Source: Alphaproteobacteria bacterium
Lineage (GTDB): Bacteria; Pseudomonadota; Alphaproteobacteria; Rickettsiales; Rickettsiaceae
NCBI GenBank assembly: GCA_020628955.1
Contig: JAHDEH010000012.1
Coordinates: forward strand, 1-35,569
Direction of reading: 5' to 3'
DNA length: 35,569 nucleotides
The notes under the pieces were generated by a model. It was given only the letters and a program-made list of their open reading frames with translations. It searched no databases and was not told the DNA's origin. The position numbers and the translations under genes are program-made. This document shows, piece by piece, positions 25,670 through 34,153 of this stretch; the stretch's first letter is position 1, and each line of letters starts with the position of its first letter.

Positions 25670-27001
25670 ATGTTACAAAATAATATAGAGAAAATCGAAT
25701 TTTCTGTATCTGAAATCTCAAATCAGATAAAATCATTGTTAGAGGCAAACTTTAATCGCGTAAGGATTAAAGGGGAAATTTCTGGTTTAAAGATTGCCAC
25801 ATCCGGCCATGGATATTTTTCACTTAAGGATCAATCAGCAGTCATGGCAGCAATTTGCTGGCGCGGAGTACTTGGTAAAATAAATTTTAAATTATCCGAA
25901 GGATTAGAAGTTGTGGTCACGGGAAAGGTGACTGCTTATGCTGGACAGTCGAAATATCAAATTTCAGTAGAGCATATAGAACCTCACGGCACAGGTGCGT
26001 TTATGCAAATTCTGACTGAGCGGAGAAAAGCATTTCAAGCAGAAGGGTTATTTGACAAATCAATTAAACAAAAAATTCCATTCTTGCCTGGCAAAATTGG
26101 TATAATCACTTCGATTTCTGGCGCTGTAATCAAAGATATTATTCACCGCATATCTGATAGATTTCCTGCTCATTTAATTATCTGGCCAGTTAGTGTTCAA
26201 GGGGAATCTTCTGCCTCAGAGGTAACAAATGCAATAAATGGTTTTAATAATATGGGTGGTGATGAAAAACCTGACTTGCTTATAGTTGCCAGAGGTGGTG
26301 GATCAATTGAAGATTTATGGTCATTTAACGAGGAAATAGTAGTCAGGGCGGCACACAAATCCAAAATTCCTATAATCTCTGCAGTTGGGCACGAAACAGA
26401 CTACACATTACTAGATCTGGTTGCAGACCTAAGAGCTCCAACCCCTACAGCAGCTGCGGAATTTTCCTCTCCAGTGTTGAATGACCTTAGATATACTTTA
26501 AATTTATTATATAATAAATCTTTGCAAAAAACTTCAGATGATCTGAAGTACTCTGTGCAATCTCTCAGAGGAGTCACATCAGAATTGCAGCACTTTGCAA
26601 ATAAACTAGATTTCTATTCTCAAAAACTAGACAATGAGCAGTTTAAGCTGGAAAATTTAATTAACTCAGTTGTAAATGAGAGGCGTAATAATATTGATAA
26701 TTATCAAACGCACAAAATAGCTCCAAAAAAATTGCTAAAATATAAATATTTGGAATATAAAAACCTAGCTGATAATTTTTTATCTAAACAATATAATATA
26801 TTTGCAAGAGCCGAGCACGACTTAGAAATTAATAGCAAAATTCTAGCTAGCCTAGATTATCAAAAAACTCTAAAAAGAGGCTATGCTATTGTTAAAAACT
26901 CAAGTGATGAAGCAATGTCTTCTATGAAAGACATAGAGCAAGAAAAGGAGGTAAAAATAAAAATGCATGATGGTGAAATAATCGTCTCACCACATGCATA
27001 A
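25670..27001 (+). CDS. xseA: Exodeoxyribonuclease VII large subunit
   Basis: The catalytic subunit of ExoVII, which degrades single-stranded DNA. 443 residues, with an N-terminal OB fold ([24 protein letters not shown]), a nuclease core with [16 protein letters not shown] and [27 protein letters not shown], then a coiled coil, and the end segment [10 protein letters not shown]. Divergent from lptD across 52 bp that should hold both promoters. xseB is not in the window. Confidence 0.97.
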   Translation: MLQNNIEKIEFSVSEISNQIKSLLEANFNRVRIKGEISGLKIATSGHGYFSLKDQSAVMAAICWRGVLGKINFKLSEGLEVVVTGKVTAYAGQSKYQISVEHIEPHGTGAFMQILTERRKAFQAEGLFDKSIKQKIPFLPGKIGIITSISGAVIKDIIHRISDRFPAHLIIWPVSVQGESSASEVTNAINGFNNMGGDEKPDLLIVARGGGSIEDLWSFNEEIVVRAAHKSKIPIISAVGHETDYTLLDLVADLRAPTPTAAAEFSSPVLNDLRYTLNLLYNKSLQKTSDDLKYSVQSLRGVTSELQHFANKLDFYSQKLDNEQFKLENLINSVVNERRNNIDNYQTHKIAPKKLLKYKYLEYKNLADNFLSKQYNIFARAEHDLEINSKILASLDYQKTLKRGYAIVKNSSDEAMSSMKDIEQEKEVKIKMHDGEIIVSPHA

Positions 27002-27008
27002 TCATTTT

Positions 27009-27037
27009 ATGAAGAAATTATATTATTATTTCTTCAT
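27009..27037. terminator. Hairpin between xseA and lipoprotein gene
   Basis: ATGAAGAAAT (27009-27018) pairs perfectly with ATTTCTTCAT (27028-27037) over a 9-base loop. It overlaps the last codons of the convergent lipoprotein gene and could stop transcription from both sides. No T-run follows on either strand, so the call is modest. Confidence 0.45.
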
Positions 27038-27199
27038 GTAGTTTGATACAGAAGCTTTTCCTGCATGATTTACATGTGCTTTTGCACTGTTAGTAGCTGC
27101 CTTTTCAGGGTGGCTATGTTTACCATGATGTGTATCATACATGTTGTTACATGCAGTTAAAAATAGTGCAACTGCAGCTAATGTTACTAGTCTAGACAT
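27026..27199 (-). CDS. Small His-rich lipoprotein
   Basis: A 57-residue protein from the ATG at 27199, which has a strong Shine-Dalgarno (AAGGAG, 6 bases upstream on the minus strand). The frame is open further up, to 27244, but that longer start would bury the signal peptide. The N-terminus VTLAAVALFLTAC has a lipobox LTAC (Cys at residue 17 of this start). The mature part has five His in THHGKHSHPEK and NHAG, which could bind metal. No family is recognised. Confidence 0.75.
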   Translation of the reverse strand: MSRLVTLAAVALFLTACNNMYDTHHGKHSHPEKAATNSAKAHVNHAGKASVSNYMKK

Positions 27200-27246
27200 A
27201 ATTTTCTCCTTAGGTTTTAAGTTAAAAGCTTTACATTTTTTCATTG

Positions 27247-27356
27247 TATTGTAAATTTAACTTCCGTTTATGCAGTTTCATTGTCTCGCTTGAACTACCC
27301 GTATATAGTATTCACTTAGTCAATTCTCGCTTAAACTTTCAATTAAATATACAATA
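27247..27356 (+). repeat. MITE-like element, copy 4 (best-kept copy)
   Basis: This 110-bp element runs from TATTGTAAATTTAA to TTAAATATACAATA, an imperfect 14-bp terminal inverted repeat, with no frame inside. It shares its core with copies near 130-189, 15230 and 20367. It sits just upstream of the lipoprotein gene. DNA from 27357 to 27567 is AT-rich leader of the next operon, without a convincing promoter. Confidence 0.88.
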
Positions 27357-27567
27357 GTGTTAATTGTAACTCATTTAAATTTGCTTCGTCAATAAATTTA
27401 AAGTATAATTAAGTAAATTAACTTTTGATCTGTGCGCAATAAGCAACTAAAAAAATAAAAAAATTGATACTAGCGTGTTGATTTTTGTTTTCTTTGGATT
27501 AATTATTATCTATGATAGAGTTTAAGATTCTGACAGATTAAGAAAAAATTAATTAAAAATAAATATT

Positions 27568-28305
27568 ATGCTTAAAAATATATTATCAATTATTGTTGTA
27601 CTGATTTTAGTATTTTCATATAAATATTATAAAAAATTACCGAGTGCTATAAAAAATAATAACGATACTAAAGAAGAAGCCGTTAAGCCTAAATTGAATT
27701 ATGAACTGCATAAGCTAAGGAGAATCAAGGATGGCGAAGATATTCATGCCATTATGGATGATGATGTAGTGTATGGTAATAGAAATGCTTCAGTAGTTAT
27801 GGTAGAATATTTTTCTCCAACTTGCCCACATTGCGATACTTTTCATAAAAGAATGTTTCCAAAAATCAAAAAGAAATATATAGATACTGGCAAAATTGCT
27901 TATGTAAGTAGGATTTTTATAGGCAATAAACAAGATTTTGATGCTGCCGTGCTTGCAAAATGTTCTGGAGATATGGACAAATATAGCCAATTTGTTGAGG
28001 TTTTATTAAGTAAGCAATCCTCTTGGGCTTTTAGTAAAAAATACAAAGATTTACTTACTAACATTGGCATGCTAGGGGGGGTGAGTGCTGAGCAATTTGC
28101 AAAATGTTTGAATGACAAAGATTTAATTGATTCGCTTAGAATTAAAAGCTCTAAAATTACAGCAGAACCTGGTTTTGTTGGTACTCCAACTTTCGTTATT
28201 AATGGCAAACACCATAAAAAATCATATAGCGTAAAGGATATATCAAAGGAAATAGATGCTATTTTAAATGAAAATAAAACAAAAAGCACAGCAAATTCAA
28301 TATAG
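27568..28305 (+). CDS. DsbA-like thiol-disulfide oxidoreductase
   Basis: A 245-residue periplasmic protein held by an N-terminal membrane helix (residues 4-20). The thioredoxin-fold active site is CPHC (86-89) in VEYFSPTCPHCDTFH; the cis-Pro loop is GTPTFVING near residue 210. This matches the DsbA/Com1-like family in Rickettsiales, which forms disulfides in exported proteins. It leads the F0 ATP synthase run and overlaps atpI by 38 bp in another frame. Confidence 0.92.
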   Translation: MLKNILSIIVVLILVFSYKYYKKLPSAIKNNNDTKEEAVKPKLNYELHKLRRIKDGEDIHAIMDDDVVYGNRNASVVMVEYFSPTCPHCDTFHKRMFPKIKKKYIDTGKIAYVSRIFIGNKQDFDAAVLAKCSGDMDKYSQFVEVLLSKQSSWAFSKKYKDLLTNIGMLGGVSAEQFAKCLNDKDLIDSLRIKSSKITAEPGFVGTPTFVINGKHHKKSYSVKDISKEIDAILNENKTKSTANSI

Positions 28306-28552
28306 AATTGACAAGCTGAAAAAAAAGTCGCACAATGAACAAAGAAATAAGAAAAGCTATAATCTAGTTTTTAGTATAGCTGTTGAGCTGGTTGCTGGTA
28401 TTATAGCAGGCCTTTTTGTTGGCTTTATGCTAGATAAAATGTTTGCAACTGCACCATTATTTATAATCATTTGTATGATATTTGCGATGTTTGCAGCTTT
28501 TAAAGCAATTTGGCATAAAAATTTTAAAGGAAATAATAGCAATGAAGCATAG
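28268..28552 (+). CDS. atpI: ATP synthase accessory protein AtpI/AtpZ-like
   Basis: A 94-residue protein with a charged N-terminus and two membrane helices (about 36-54 and 62-80). The segment [18 protein letters not shown] fits the AtpZ/AtpI family, which helps F0 c-ring assembly or Mg2+ handling. Its position directly before atpB is the usual one. The ATG is inside dsbA; no later Met precedes the first helix, so the 38-bp overlap seems real unless a non-standard start is used. Its end overlaps the atpB start by 11 bp. Confidence 0.88.
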   Translation: MKIKQKAQQIQYRIDKLKKKSHNEQRNKKSYNLVFSIAVELVAGIIAGLFVGFMLDKMFATAPLFIIICMIFAMFAAFKAIWHKNFKGNNSNEA

Positions 28553-29270
28553 CCCGCTAGATCAATTTAAAATAAAGCCCATAATTAACATGGAGCTTTT
28601 TGGTTATGATGTCAGCATGACTAACTCCAGTTTATTTATGATATTTTCGCTTTTATTCTCTGTTGTATTTTTTTGCATGGCATTTAGAAGTAAAAAACTA
28701 GTACCTACCAAAATGCAGATGGCTGGGGAGTTGTTATATACCACAATAACAAGCATGATAGATCAAAATATTGGAAGTAAAGGGAAAAAATTCACACCTT
28801 TTGTTTTTTCTATATTTATTTTTATATTATTTTGTAACTTATTTGGCATGCTTCCATATAGCTTCACAGTTACTAGCCATATCGCGGTTACATTTGCCCT
28901 TGCAATGGTAGTGTTTTTGATTGTTACTGTAGTTGGTTTTTATATTCATGGCATGCATTTTCTATCGCTATTTTTACCAGCGGGGACTCCGCTATGGCTT
29001 GCCCCTCTTATGGTTATTATTGAATTTTTTGCATATCTTGCAAAACCAGTTAGTCTGTCGCTTCGTCTTGCTGCAAACATGGTTGCCGGACATGTATTAT
29101 TAAAAGTTATGGCAGGATTTGTGATTTCTTTAGCAATTTACTTGAAATTTTTACCGCTGCCTCTTATAGTAATATTAATTGGATTTGAAATATTCGTTGC
29201 GCTACTACAAGCTTATATTTTCGCAATATTATCTTGTGTGTACTTAAACGATGCAATTAACTTGCACTAA
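28542..29270 (+). CDS. atpB: ATP synthase F0 subunit a
   Basis: The 242-residue proton-channel subunit, from the ATG at 28542 preceded by AAAGGA. Several membrane helices are visible. The family core [19 protein letters not shown] holds the essential Arg that faces the c-ring, and the last helix ([25 protein letters not shown]) carries the conserved Glu/Gln pattern. An upstream in-frame ATG at 28482 lies inside atpI and would add 20 atypical residues. Confidence 0.97.
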   Translation: MKHSPLDQFKIKPIINMELFGYDVSMTNSSLFMIFSLLFSVVFFCMAFRSKKLVPTKMQMAGELLYTTITSMIDQNIGSKGKKFTPFVFSIFIFILFCNLFGMLPYSFTVTSHIAVTFALAMVVFLIVTVVGFYIHGMHFLSLFLPAGTPLWLAPLMVIIEFFAYLAKPVSLSLRLAANMVAGHVLLKVMAGFVISLAIYLKFLPLPLIVILIGFEIFVALLQAYIFAILSCVYLNDAINLH

Positions 29271-29293
29271 ATTATTTAGTGCAGTTATAACTT

Positions 29294-29337
29294 ACCTTAA
29301 AGCTGGTGGATTTGAGATAGCATATTTAAGGTGTTTT
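29294..29337 (+). terminator. Possible attenuator hairpin between atpB and atpE
   Basis: ACCTTAAA (29294-29301) pairs perfectly with TTTAAGGT (29325-29332), with GCT/AGC extending inside the loop, and GTTTTTATT follows. This has the form of an intrinsic terminator within the F0 operon. The stem is AU-rich and the loop long, so it may stop only part of the transcripts or act as a processing site. Confidence 0.5.
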
Positions 29338-29363
29338 TATTAATTAAAATAAGGAGAAAAATT

Positions 29364-29588
29364 ATGGAAATGGAAGCTTTAAAATATATTGGTGTTGCAT
29401 TTATGGCATTTGCAATGCTTGGTTCTGCAATTGGCGTTGGTAATATATTCAGCTCACTACTAAGCGCTATTGCTCGCAACCCATCTGCATCTGATCAATT
29501 GCAGAGAATGGCTATTATCGGAGCAGGACTTGCAGAGGCAATGGGCTTATTTGCCTTTGTTATTGCAATGATATTAATTTTTGCATAA
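29364..29588 (+). CDS. atpE: ATP synthase F0 subunit c
   Basis: The 74-residue c-ring subunit, two membrane helices around the polar loop [10 protein letters not shown]. The proton-binding carboxylate is E58 (GLAEAMGLF). The glycine-rich first helix (GSAIGVGN) is typical. The ATG at 29364 has a strong Shine-Dalgarno (AAGGAG, 29351-29356); an earlier in-frame start at 29331 has no support. Confidence 0.98.
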   Translation: MEMEALKYIGVAFMAFAMLGSAIGVGNIFSSLLSAIARNPSASDQLQRMAIIGAGLAEAMGLFAFVIAMILIFA

Positions 29589-29610
29589 ACTGAATATATA
29601 GGGTTATTTA

Positions 29611-30090
29611 ATGCCTCAATTTGACATTAACAGTTTTGCTTCTCAGCTTTTTTGGCTATGTTTAGTATTTAGTATATTATATATTATAGTTAGCAAATAT
29701 ATTGCCCCAAAGGCTGAGAATATATTATCCCATCGTGATAAATTTATCGAAGATAATATAAAGTCAGCAAAAGAAAATAAAGATAAAGCAGAATCTATGC
29801 AAAAAGATTTTGTATCTCAGCTAGAAGAAATAAATGAATCAGCAAGCAAAATGCAAAAAGAAATGCTTGATAAATTAGATCAGGAATTTTCGAATCAAAA
29901 GCAACAAATATCTGTAAATATATCAGGCAAGCAAACAAAATCTGAACAATATTTGCACAATATGCAAAGCGATTTTCATGCGCAGGAAGAAGAATATATA
30001 TTGAATAGCTCTATGCTTATAATAGAAAAAATTACTGGTAAAGCAGCAGATAAAAACATATTAAATAAATTATACATGGGGCAAAAATAA
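29611..30090 (+). CDS. atpF': ATP synthase F0 subunit b'
   Basis: A 159-residue peripheral-stalk subunit with one N-terminal membrane helix (about 9-27, QLFWLCLVFSILYIIVSKYI) and a long charged helix (coiled-coil stator). Alphaproteobacteria carry a divergent b/b' pair, and this first copy with the motif LFW...Y...P is the b' type. Its stop overlaps the atpF start by one base (TAATG). Confidence 0.93.
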   Translation: MPQFDINSFASQLFWLCLVFSILYIIVSKYIAPKAENILSHRDKFIEDNIKSAKENKDKAESMQKDFVSQLEEINESASKMQKEMLDKLDQEFSNQKQQISVNISGKQTKSEQYLHNMQSDFHAQEEEYILNSSMLIIEKITGKAADKNILNKLYMGQK

Positions 30091-30554
30091 TGCATTTTGA
30101 TGAAAGTTTTGTTATTGCAATATGCTTTGTTGTTTTTGTATATATTGCATATAGGCCAATAAAAAAAGCAATTAATAATGCACTAAATAGCAAAATAAAT
30201 GATATAAAACTGCAACTCGAAGAAGCAGAAGCGCTAAAAAAAGATGCAGCCGCTTTGCTAAAACAAGCGCAGCAAGAAATCGATTCTCTGGAAGAAAAAA
30301 AGCAGCAATTACTAAAAAATGCTCAAGAAAGCACTGACAGAATGGTCAGTTCGCGTAGCAAAGAAATAGAGTTGATGCTAGAGCGTATGGAAAAAACTGC
30401 GCATCTGTCTATTGAAAATGCTAAAGTGCGCGCATCAAAAGAACTCAGTGAAGAATTTACCAGCAAAACCTTAAAGCTGGCTTTATCATACTTAAAAGAG
30501 ACAGAAAATAATTCTGTATCTGACCTGCAAATTATGAAAAATTTAAAAAAATAA
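30090..30554 (+). CDS. atpF: ATP synthase F0 subunit b
   Basis: A 154-residue peripheral-stalk subunit. The N-terminal helix is at about 6-20 (FVIAICFVVFVYIAYRP), then a long Lys/Glu-rich helix. It dimerises with b' to link F0 to F1. It is the last gene of the F0 run; F1 genes are not here, as expected in alphaproteobacteria where they form another operon. Confidence 0.94.
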   Translation: MHFDESFVIAICFVVFVYIAYRPIKKAINNALNSKINDIKLQLEEAEALKKDAAALLKQAQQEIDSLEEKKQQLLKNAQESTDRMVSSRSKEIELMLERMEKTAHLSIENAKVRASKELSEEFTSKTLKLALSYLKETENNSVSDLQIMKNLKK

Positions 30555-30582
30555 CTGGTCATAATTCAAGTAATAAACCTAA

Positions 30583-30617
30583 TTAACTCAGAAATAGCAT
30601 ATGGAGTAGTGAGTTAA
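30583..30617. terminator. Hairpin between convergent atpF and rimB-like gene
   Basis: TTAACTCA (30583-30590) pairs perfectly with TGAGTTAA (30610-30617). It overlaps the stop codon of the minus-strand gene and lies 29 bp past atpF. It could terminate both units; T-runs are short. Confidence 0.45.
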
Positions 30618-31096
30618 ATAAAAACATTTGTTTCATATAAAACCTTAACCTCTTCAGAGGACATGACTCCTTGACAAAAAGATTTAGATGGGTCAACTAG
30701 AAAATCTTTCATAGCATCTCTGCCAAGCAGCATTCTGTGATGCATTATGTCTCGGTTAGTAAGGGTGACATCGATATCCCAAGTAACTTCTCCAATTTTC
30801 ACAGCTGTTCTGATTACAAGGCGTTCTTGTTTCTGGCCGTTTGAGCTTTTCACGCTGCGCATATCAACTATTTCTGCTCTTGATTTTTTCAAAATCTTAT
30901 TATTATTTTGCAGAGGATATATAACAAATTCAGCAATTTCCTTATTATTCTCTTTAACTATTTTGATATTCTGGGCATGGAGGGCAGATGTTTTAGCCCC
31001 TGTATCTATTTTTACTTTAATAAGAGGTACCATAAGCTCAGTCATGCTCGCCCACTCGCGCCAACCAATTAATGGTTTGGTTTTTTTTCTACTCAT
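30614..31096 (-). CDS. RimB-like retropepsin-type protease (DUF785/PF05618)
   Basis: A 160-residue protein of the family once called ATP-dependent zinc protease, now known to have a retropepsin-like fold. The aspartyl-protease motif is DTGA (31-34) in KVKIDTGAKTSALHA, and the second family block LLGRDAM is near 143-149. In Pseudomonas the RimB member works with RimK in ribosome modification. Its ATG overlaps the M14 gene stop by four bases (ATGA), so it is translationally coupled to a rimK-led operon here as well. Confidence 0.85.
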   Translation of the reverse strand: MSRKKTKPLIGWREWASMTELMVPLIKVKIDTGAKTSALHAQNIKIVKENNKEIAEFVIYPLQNNNKILKKSRAEIVDMRSVKSSNGQKQERLVIRTAVKIGEVTWDIDVTLTNRDIMHHRMLLGRDAMKDFLVDPSKSFCQGVMSSEEVKVLYETNVFI

Positions 31097-32100
31097 TTGC
31101 GCGCCTTTTTATTTTGTTTATTTTTAGGGTCAAAGACCGCAATATGAAATAAAGCATCACCATTATTAACAAGAGGTAGCAGTGTCATACCCACAATAAT
31201 GCCATCTTTTTTAGCTTTAATAAAATGCTTTTCTGTGCCAAGTGGGTCAGAAATAACTCCCAGTAAATCGCCAGCCTTGACCTTATTGCCTGTATGTTTC
31301 TTGGCAATCATAGAACCGCTGTGAGTTGCTCTTATCCAGTGGCTAGAAGATGCATATATACTTGTTTTTTTGGCAGGTAATTTTGACTGAACAATATCAT
31401 CATTAAGCATACCTAATTTATTCATAAAAGCAAAAACTCCCTTTTCAGCAGGCCGGATTATTCGCTCATCATAGCGATTCGCCTCGCCACCTTCGAATAA
31501 TATTACTTTCACGCCAATATCTTTTGCCGCCTGACGAAGAGACCCCTCACGTGTTTTTGAGTTGATAACTACTGGCATGGCAAAAGTGCCAGCTAAATCT
31601 TTCAGTGTCTGACTAGTCATATGCGCTCTGATCTGCGGATAATTATATCTATGCGCACTGCCAGTGTGTAAATCAACGCCGTAATCACATTTAGCAACTA
31701 TCTCATTGATAAATTTATAAGCAATTTGACTGGCAAGAGAGCCGTCTTTTGATCCTGGAAAAACTCTGTTTAAGTCTCGCCTATCTGGTAGATAACGCAC
31801 ATTACGGTTAAATCCAAATACATTGACAATAGGCACTGCAATTATAGTGCCTTTTAATTTGGATAATATTTTTTTGCGGGATATCAAGCGCCTTATTACC
31901 TCTGTACCATTGATTTCGTCGCCATGAATGGCAGCTGATATAAAAATAACGGGGCCTGGCTCTTTGCCTCTTATAACTTTAACAGGTATTTTCATATCTG
32001 TAGTATCGAATAATCTGGCAACTATAATTTCTAGCGACTTCCTTTCGCCTCTTTTTATTTCTATACCATTTATTTCTAATATATCTGGGTCTTTATTCAT
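31093..32100 (-). CDS. M14 deacylase/peptidase, AstE/aspartoacylase-like
   Basis: A 335-residue zinc enzyme of the succinylglutamate desuccinylase/aspartoacylase family. Zinc ligands are H59 and E62 (AAIHGDE) and H145 (DLHTG); RRDLNRVFPG (107-116) is the substrate-binding motif. A barrel-like C-terminal domain (about 250-325, KAGDLLGVISDPLGTEK) resembles a lipoyl-type fold common in this group. The family removes acyl groups or cuts at gamma-glutamyl-type bonds; the substrate is not set by sequence. It lies 4 bp after rimK. Confidence 0.88.
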   Translation of the reverse strand: MNKDPDILEINGIEIKRGERKSLEIIVARLFDTTDMKIPVKVIRGKEPGPVIFISAAIHGDEINGTEVIRRLISRKKILSKLKGTIIAVPIVNVFGFNRNVRYLPDRRDLNRVFPGSKDGSLASQIAYKFINEIVAKCDYGVDLHTGSAHRYNYPQIRAHMTSQTLKDLAGTFAMPVVINSKTREGSLRQAAKDIGVKVILFEGGEANRYDERIIRPAEKGVFAFMNKLGMLNDDIVQSKLPAKKTSIYASSSHWIRATHSGSMIAKKHTGNKVKAGDLLGVISDPLGTEKHFIKAKKDGIIVGMTLLPLVNNGDALFHIAVFDPKNKQNKKARK

Positions 32101-32104
32101 GCTA

Positions 32105-33022
32105 TTAGCCTTTCATAAAAATAGTATTTTTTGAAGTTTTTTGAATATCTTTTTCTATAAATTCAATGATAGAGCCTGCAACATCAATACCTGTCGAAGT
32201 TTCAATGCCTTCAAGGCCAGGCGAAGAATTCACCTCAAGCACAAGTGGCCCTCTGTTCGAGCGGACTAGATCAACACCAGCAACCTTAAGGCCAAGCACC
32301 TTCGCAGCGCTTGTCGCTATTGCTCGCTCCTCTGGCGTGATCTTAACAATTTCAGCTGTTCCGCCAACATGTAAATTGGAACGAAATTCTCCTTTTGGGC
32401 CTTGTCGTTTCATTGCCGCCACTACTCTCTCACCAATTACAAAGCAGCGAATGTCGCTACCTCCTGACTCTTCAATAAATTCCTGCACCAAAAAATCTGC
32501 ATGCATATCCAGGAATGCATTAATCAAACTCTCCGCAGCCTTGGTTGTTTCAGCAAGCAGCACGCCTTTACCTTGTGTGCTTTCTGTTACTTTTACTATC
32601 AGCGGAGCCCCGCCAACAGACTCTATCAAATTCTTTGTAGCATTCGCAGAGTGCGCATAGCTTGTAACAGGTATACCTACATTTTTTCTAGCAAGCAATT
32701 GATGTGCTCGTAGCTTGTCACGCGAGCGAGTAATTGCAACAGAACCATTTGGAACATAAACTCCTGCAACTTCGAATTGACGAAGCACAGCCGCGCCGTA
32801 AGATGTAATAGATGCTCCAATCCTTGGTATTACTGCATCAAATTCAAGCTTTTCCTGAATAGAGCATGTTTTGTAATGAACATCTGGGTGATTATCTGTG
32901 ATATTCATATAGCATTTTAATGGATCAATCACTTTAACTTCATGACCATGCTTCTTGGCGGCTTTTACAAGCTGACTTGTAGAATATAAATTCTTATTAC
33001 GCGACAAAATACCTATCTTCAT
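32105..33022 (-). CDS. rimK: RimK-type ATP-grasp glutamate ligase
   Basis: A 305-residue ATP-grasp ligase that adds Glu residues to the C-terminus of ribosomal protein S6 in E. coli and can make polyglutamate. The RimK start [21 protein letters not shown], the middle [19 protein letters not shown], and ATP-grasp blocks ([30 protein letters not shown]) are clear. First gene of a three-gene minus-strand operon. DNA upstream (33023-33289) holds a palindrome but no gene. Confidence 0.95.
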   Translation of the reverse strand: MKIGILSRNKNLYSTSQLVKAAKKHGHEVKVIDPLKCYMNITDNHPDVHYKTCSIQEKLEFDAVIPRIGASITSYGAAVLRQFEVAGVYVPNGSVAITRSRDKLRAHQLLARKNVGIPVTSYAHSANATKNLIESVGGAPLIVKVTESTQGKGVLLAETTKAAESLINAFLDMHADFLVQEFIEESGGSDIRCFVIGERVVAAMKRQGPKGEFRSNLHVGGTAEIVKITPEERAIATSAAKVLGLKVAGVDLVRSNRGPLVLEVNSSPGLEGIETSTGIDVAGSIIEFIEKDIQKTSKNTIFMKG

Positions 33023-33242
33023 TACAACACTCTTTTTTAATTACATTTACAATAATTGTATACCCTTTAAAAATAAAAAACTATTAATAAATGCAATTAC
33101 CGCGCGAATAATAAGAAATTTCTTGATTAGTGTGGTGCTTGTGTCAATTTTCTCGAAAGAATAGGGGATATAGTGAATTTAAGTTTAAGTATAAAGTTTT
33201 TCTAGTTCATCTTAATTTAATGTATTCCATGCGTAAACTATG

Positions 33243-33260
33243 AACCATAACGTTATGGTT
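33243..33260. promoter_or_regulatory. 18-bp perfect palindrome
   Basis: AACCATAACGTTATGGTT is its own reverse complement. It lies 30 bp past the znuA-like gene and 220 bp before rimK. It could be a regulator-binding site or a short hairpin at the znuA-like 3' end; nothing decides this. Confidence 0.4.
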
Positions 33261-33289
33261 TACAAGATATTTTTTACACTCATGTTAAA

Positions 33290-34153
33290 TTAATATTGAT
33301 TTTTTAAAACGTTTAAAATTTTCTGATATGATTCAACGTATAGGTTCTTGTAGTTGCTTTGCTTAGTTTGCACCCAGTTTTCTGTTTCTAGATAAATAAT
33401 ATTTGTATTAAACTTTGTATAGCGCTTTGCCAATTGGTTGGTGTTTAAAATAATTAGTTTTACTTCATTTGTTTCTATTAAAGCCATAGCCTCTTGAAAG
33501 CTTTTTAGGCTAGAATTTTGAATATTTTTATTGTTAAATATATTAGCATTTTTGCCAGAAAATAAATGTTTCAAACTATTGCCAAATAGCACAGAATTTG
33601 GCAAAGATTTGATTATTTTTTCTTTTTTAGAAGCTAATTTTTTTCTAATAATCTCTGCATTATTTAAGTTTTTAGTAATTTGCTTTTCATAAGCTGGATA
33701 TAAATCAATTAAATCCGTAGCAATATTTTTTTGCACGTTTGATGTTATATTTAAGTCAAGCCAGAAATGAAAATTTTGACGGTTGGCTGCATCGTTAAAA
33801 TTAACATCCTCATAACCACTAATTTTTATTACTTTACCATCAAATTTTCTAGCTAATTTTTGCATAAAACTATCAAACTTATCATCAATATAAATCAGAA
33901 GATCTGCATTTCGGATCTTTCTCAAATCACTAGGTTTTAAATGGTAATGATGTGGGCAGCTTTTTTGTGTATCAATTATTTCGATATCTGCAACATCATG
34001 GGCTATTTGCCCAATAATCGCAGCAACAGCGCTTGTACTTGCGATGATTTTTGGTTTGCCTTTAGCAATAGCATTTGTAAATAATATGGTAAAATGTGTA
34101 GTTAGCACAATTAATATTTGAGCTAATATTTTAATTAATTTTTTTTTGGTCAT
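33290..34153 (-). CDS. znuA: Zinc/manganese ABC transporter binding protein, ZnuA-like
   Basis: A 287-residue periplasmic metal-binding protein (cluster A-I). The signal peptide ends near NAIA (residue 30). Metal-site motifs are CPHHYHLKPSDL (H68, H69, H71) and FHFWLD (H129). The third His site of the family is only loosely matched by FGNSLKHLF. The Zn-binding His-rich loop is short. It overlaps cca by four bases (ATGA). The permease and ATPase genes are not nearby, which is normal in reduced genomes. Confidence 0.88.
   Translation of the reverse strand: MTKKKLIKILAQILIVLTTHFTILFTNAIAKGKPKIIASTSAVAAIIGQIAHDVADIEIIDTQKSCPHHYHLKPSDLRKIRNADLLIYIDDKFDSFMQKLARKFDGKVIKISGYEDVNFNDAANRQNFHFWLDLNITSNVQKNIATDLIDLYPAYEKQITKNLNNAEIIRKKLASKKEKIIKSLPNSVLFGNSLKHLFSGKNANIFNNKNIQNSSLKSFQEAMALIETNEVKLIILNTNQLAKRYTKFNTNIIYLETENWVQTKQSNYKNLYVESYQKILNVLKNQY

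Noticed and set aside
28268-28305. Frameshift joining the DsbA-like gene and atpI
   Set aside because: Both are complete proteins of unrelated families at normal length; this is an overlap, not a broken gene.
32166-32660. 164-codon open frame opposite rimK
   Set aside because: Antisense to clear RimK motifs; no ribosome site or family match.
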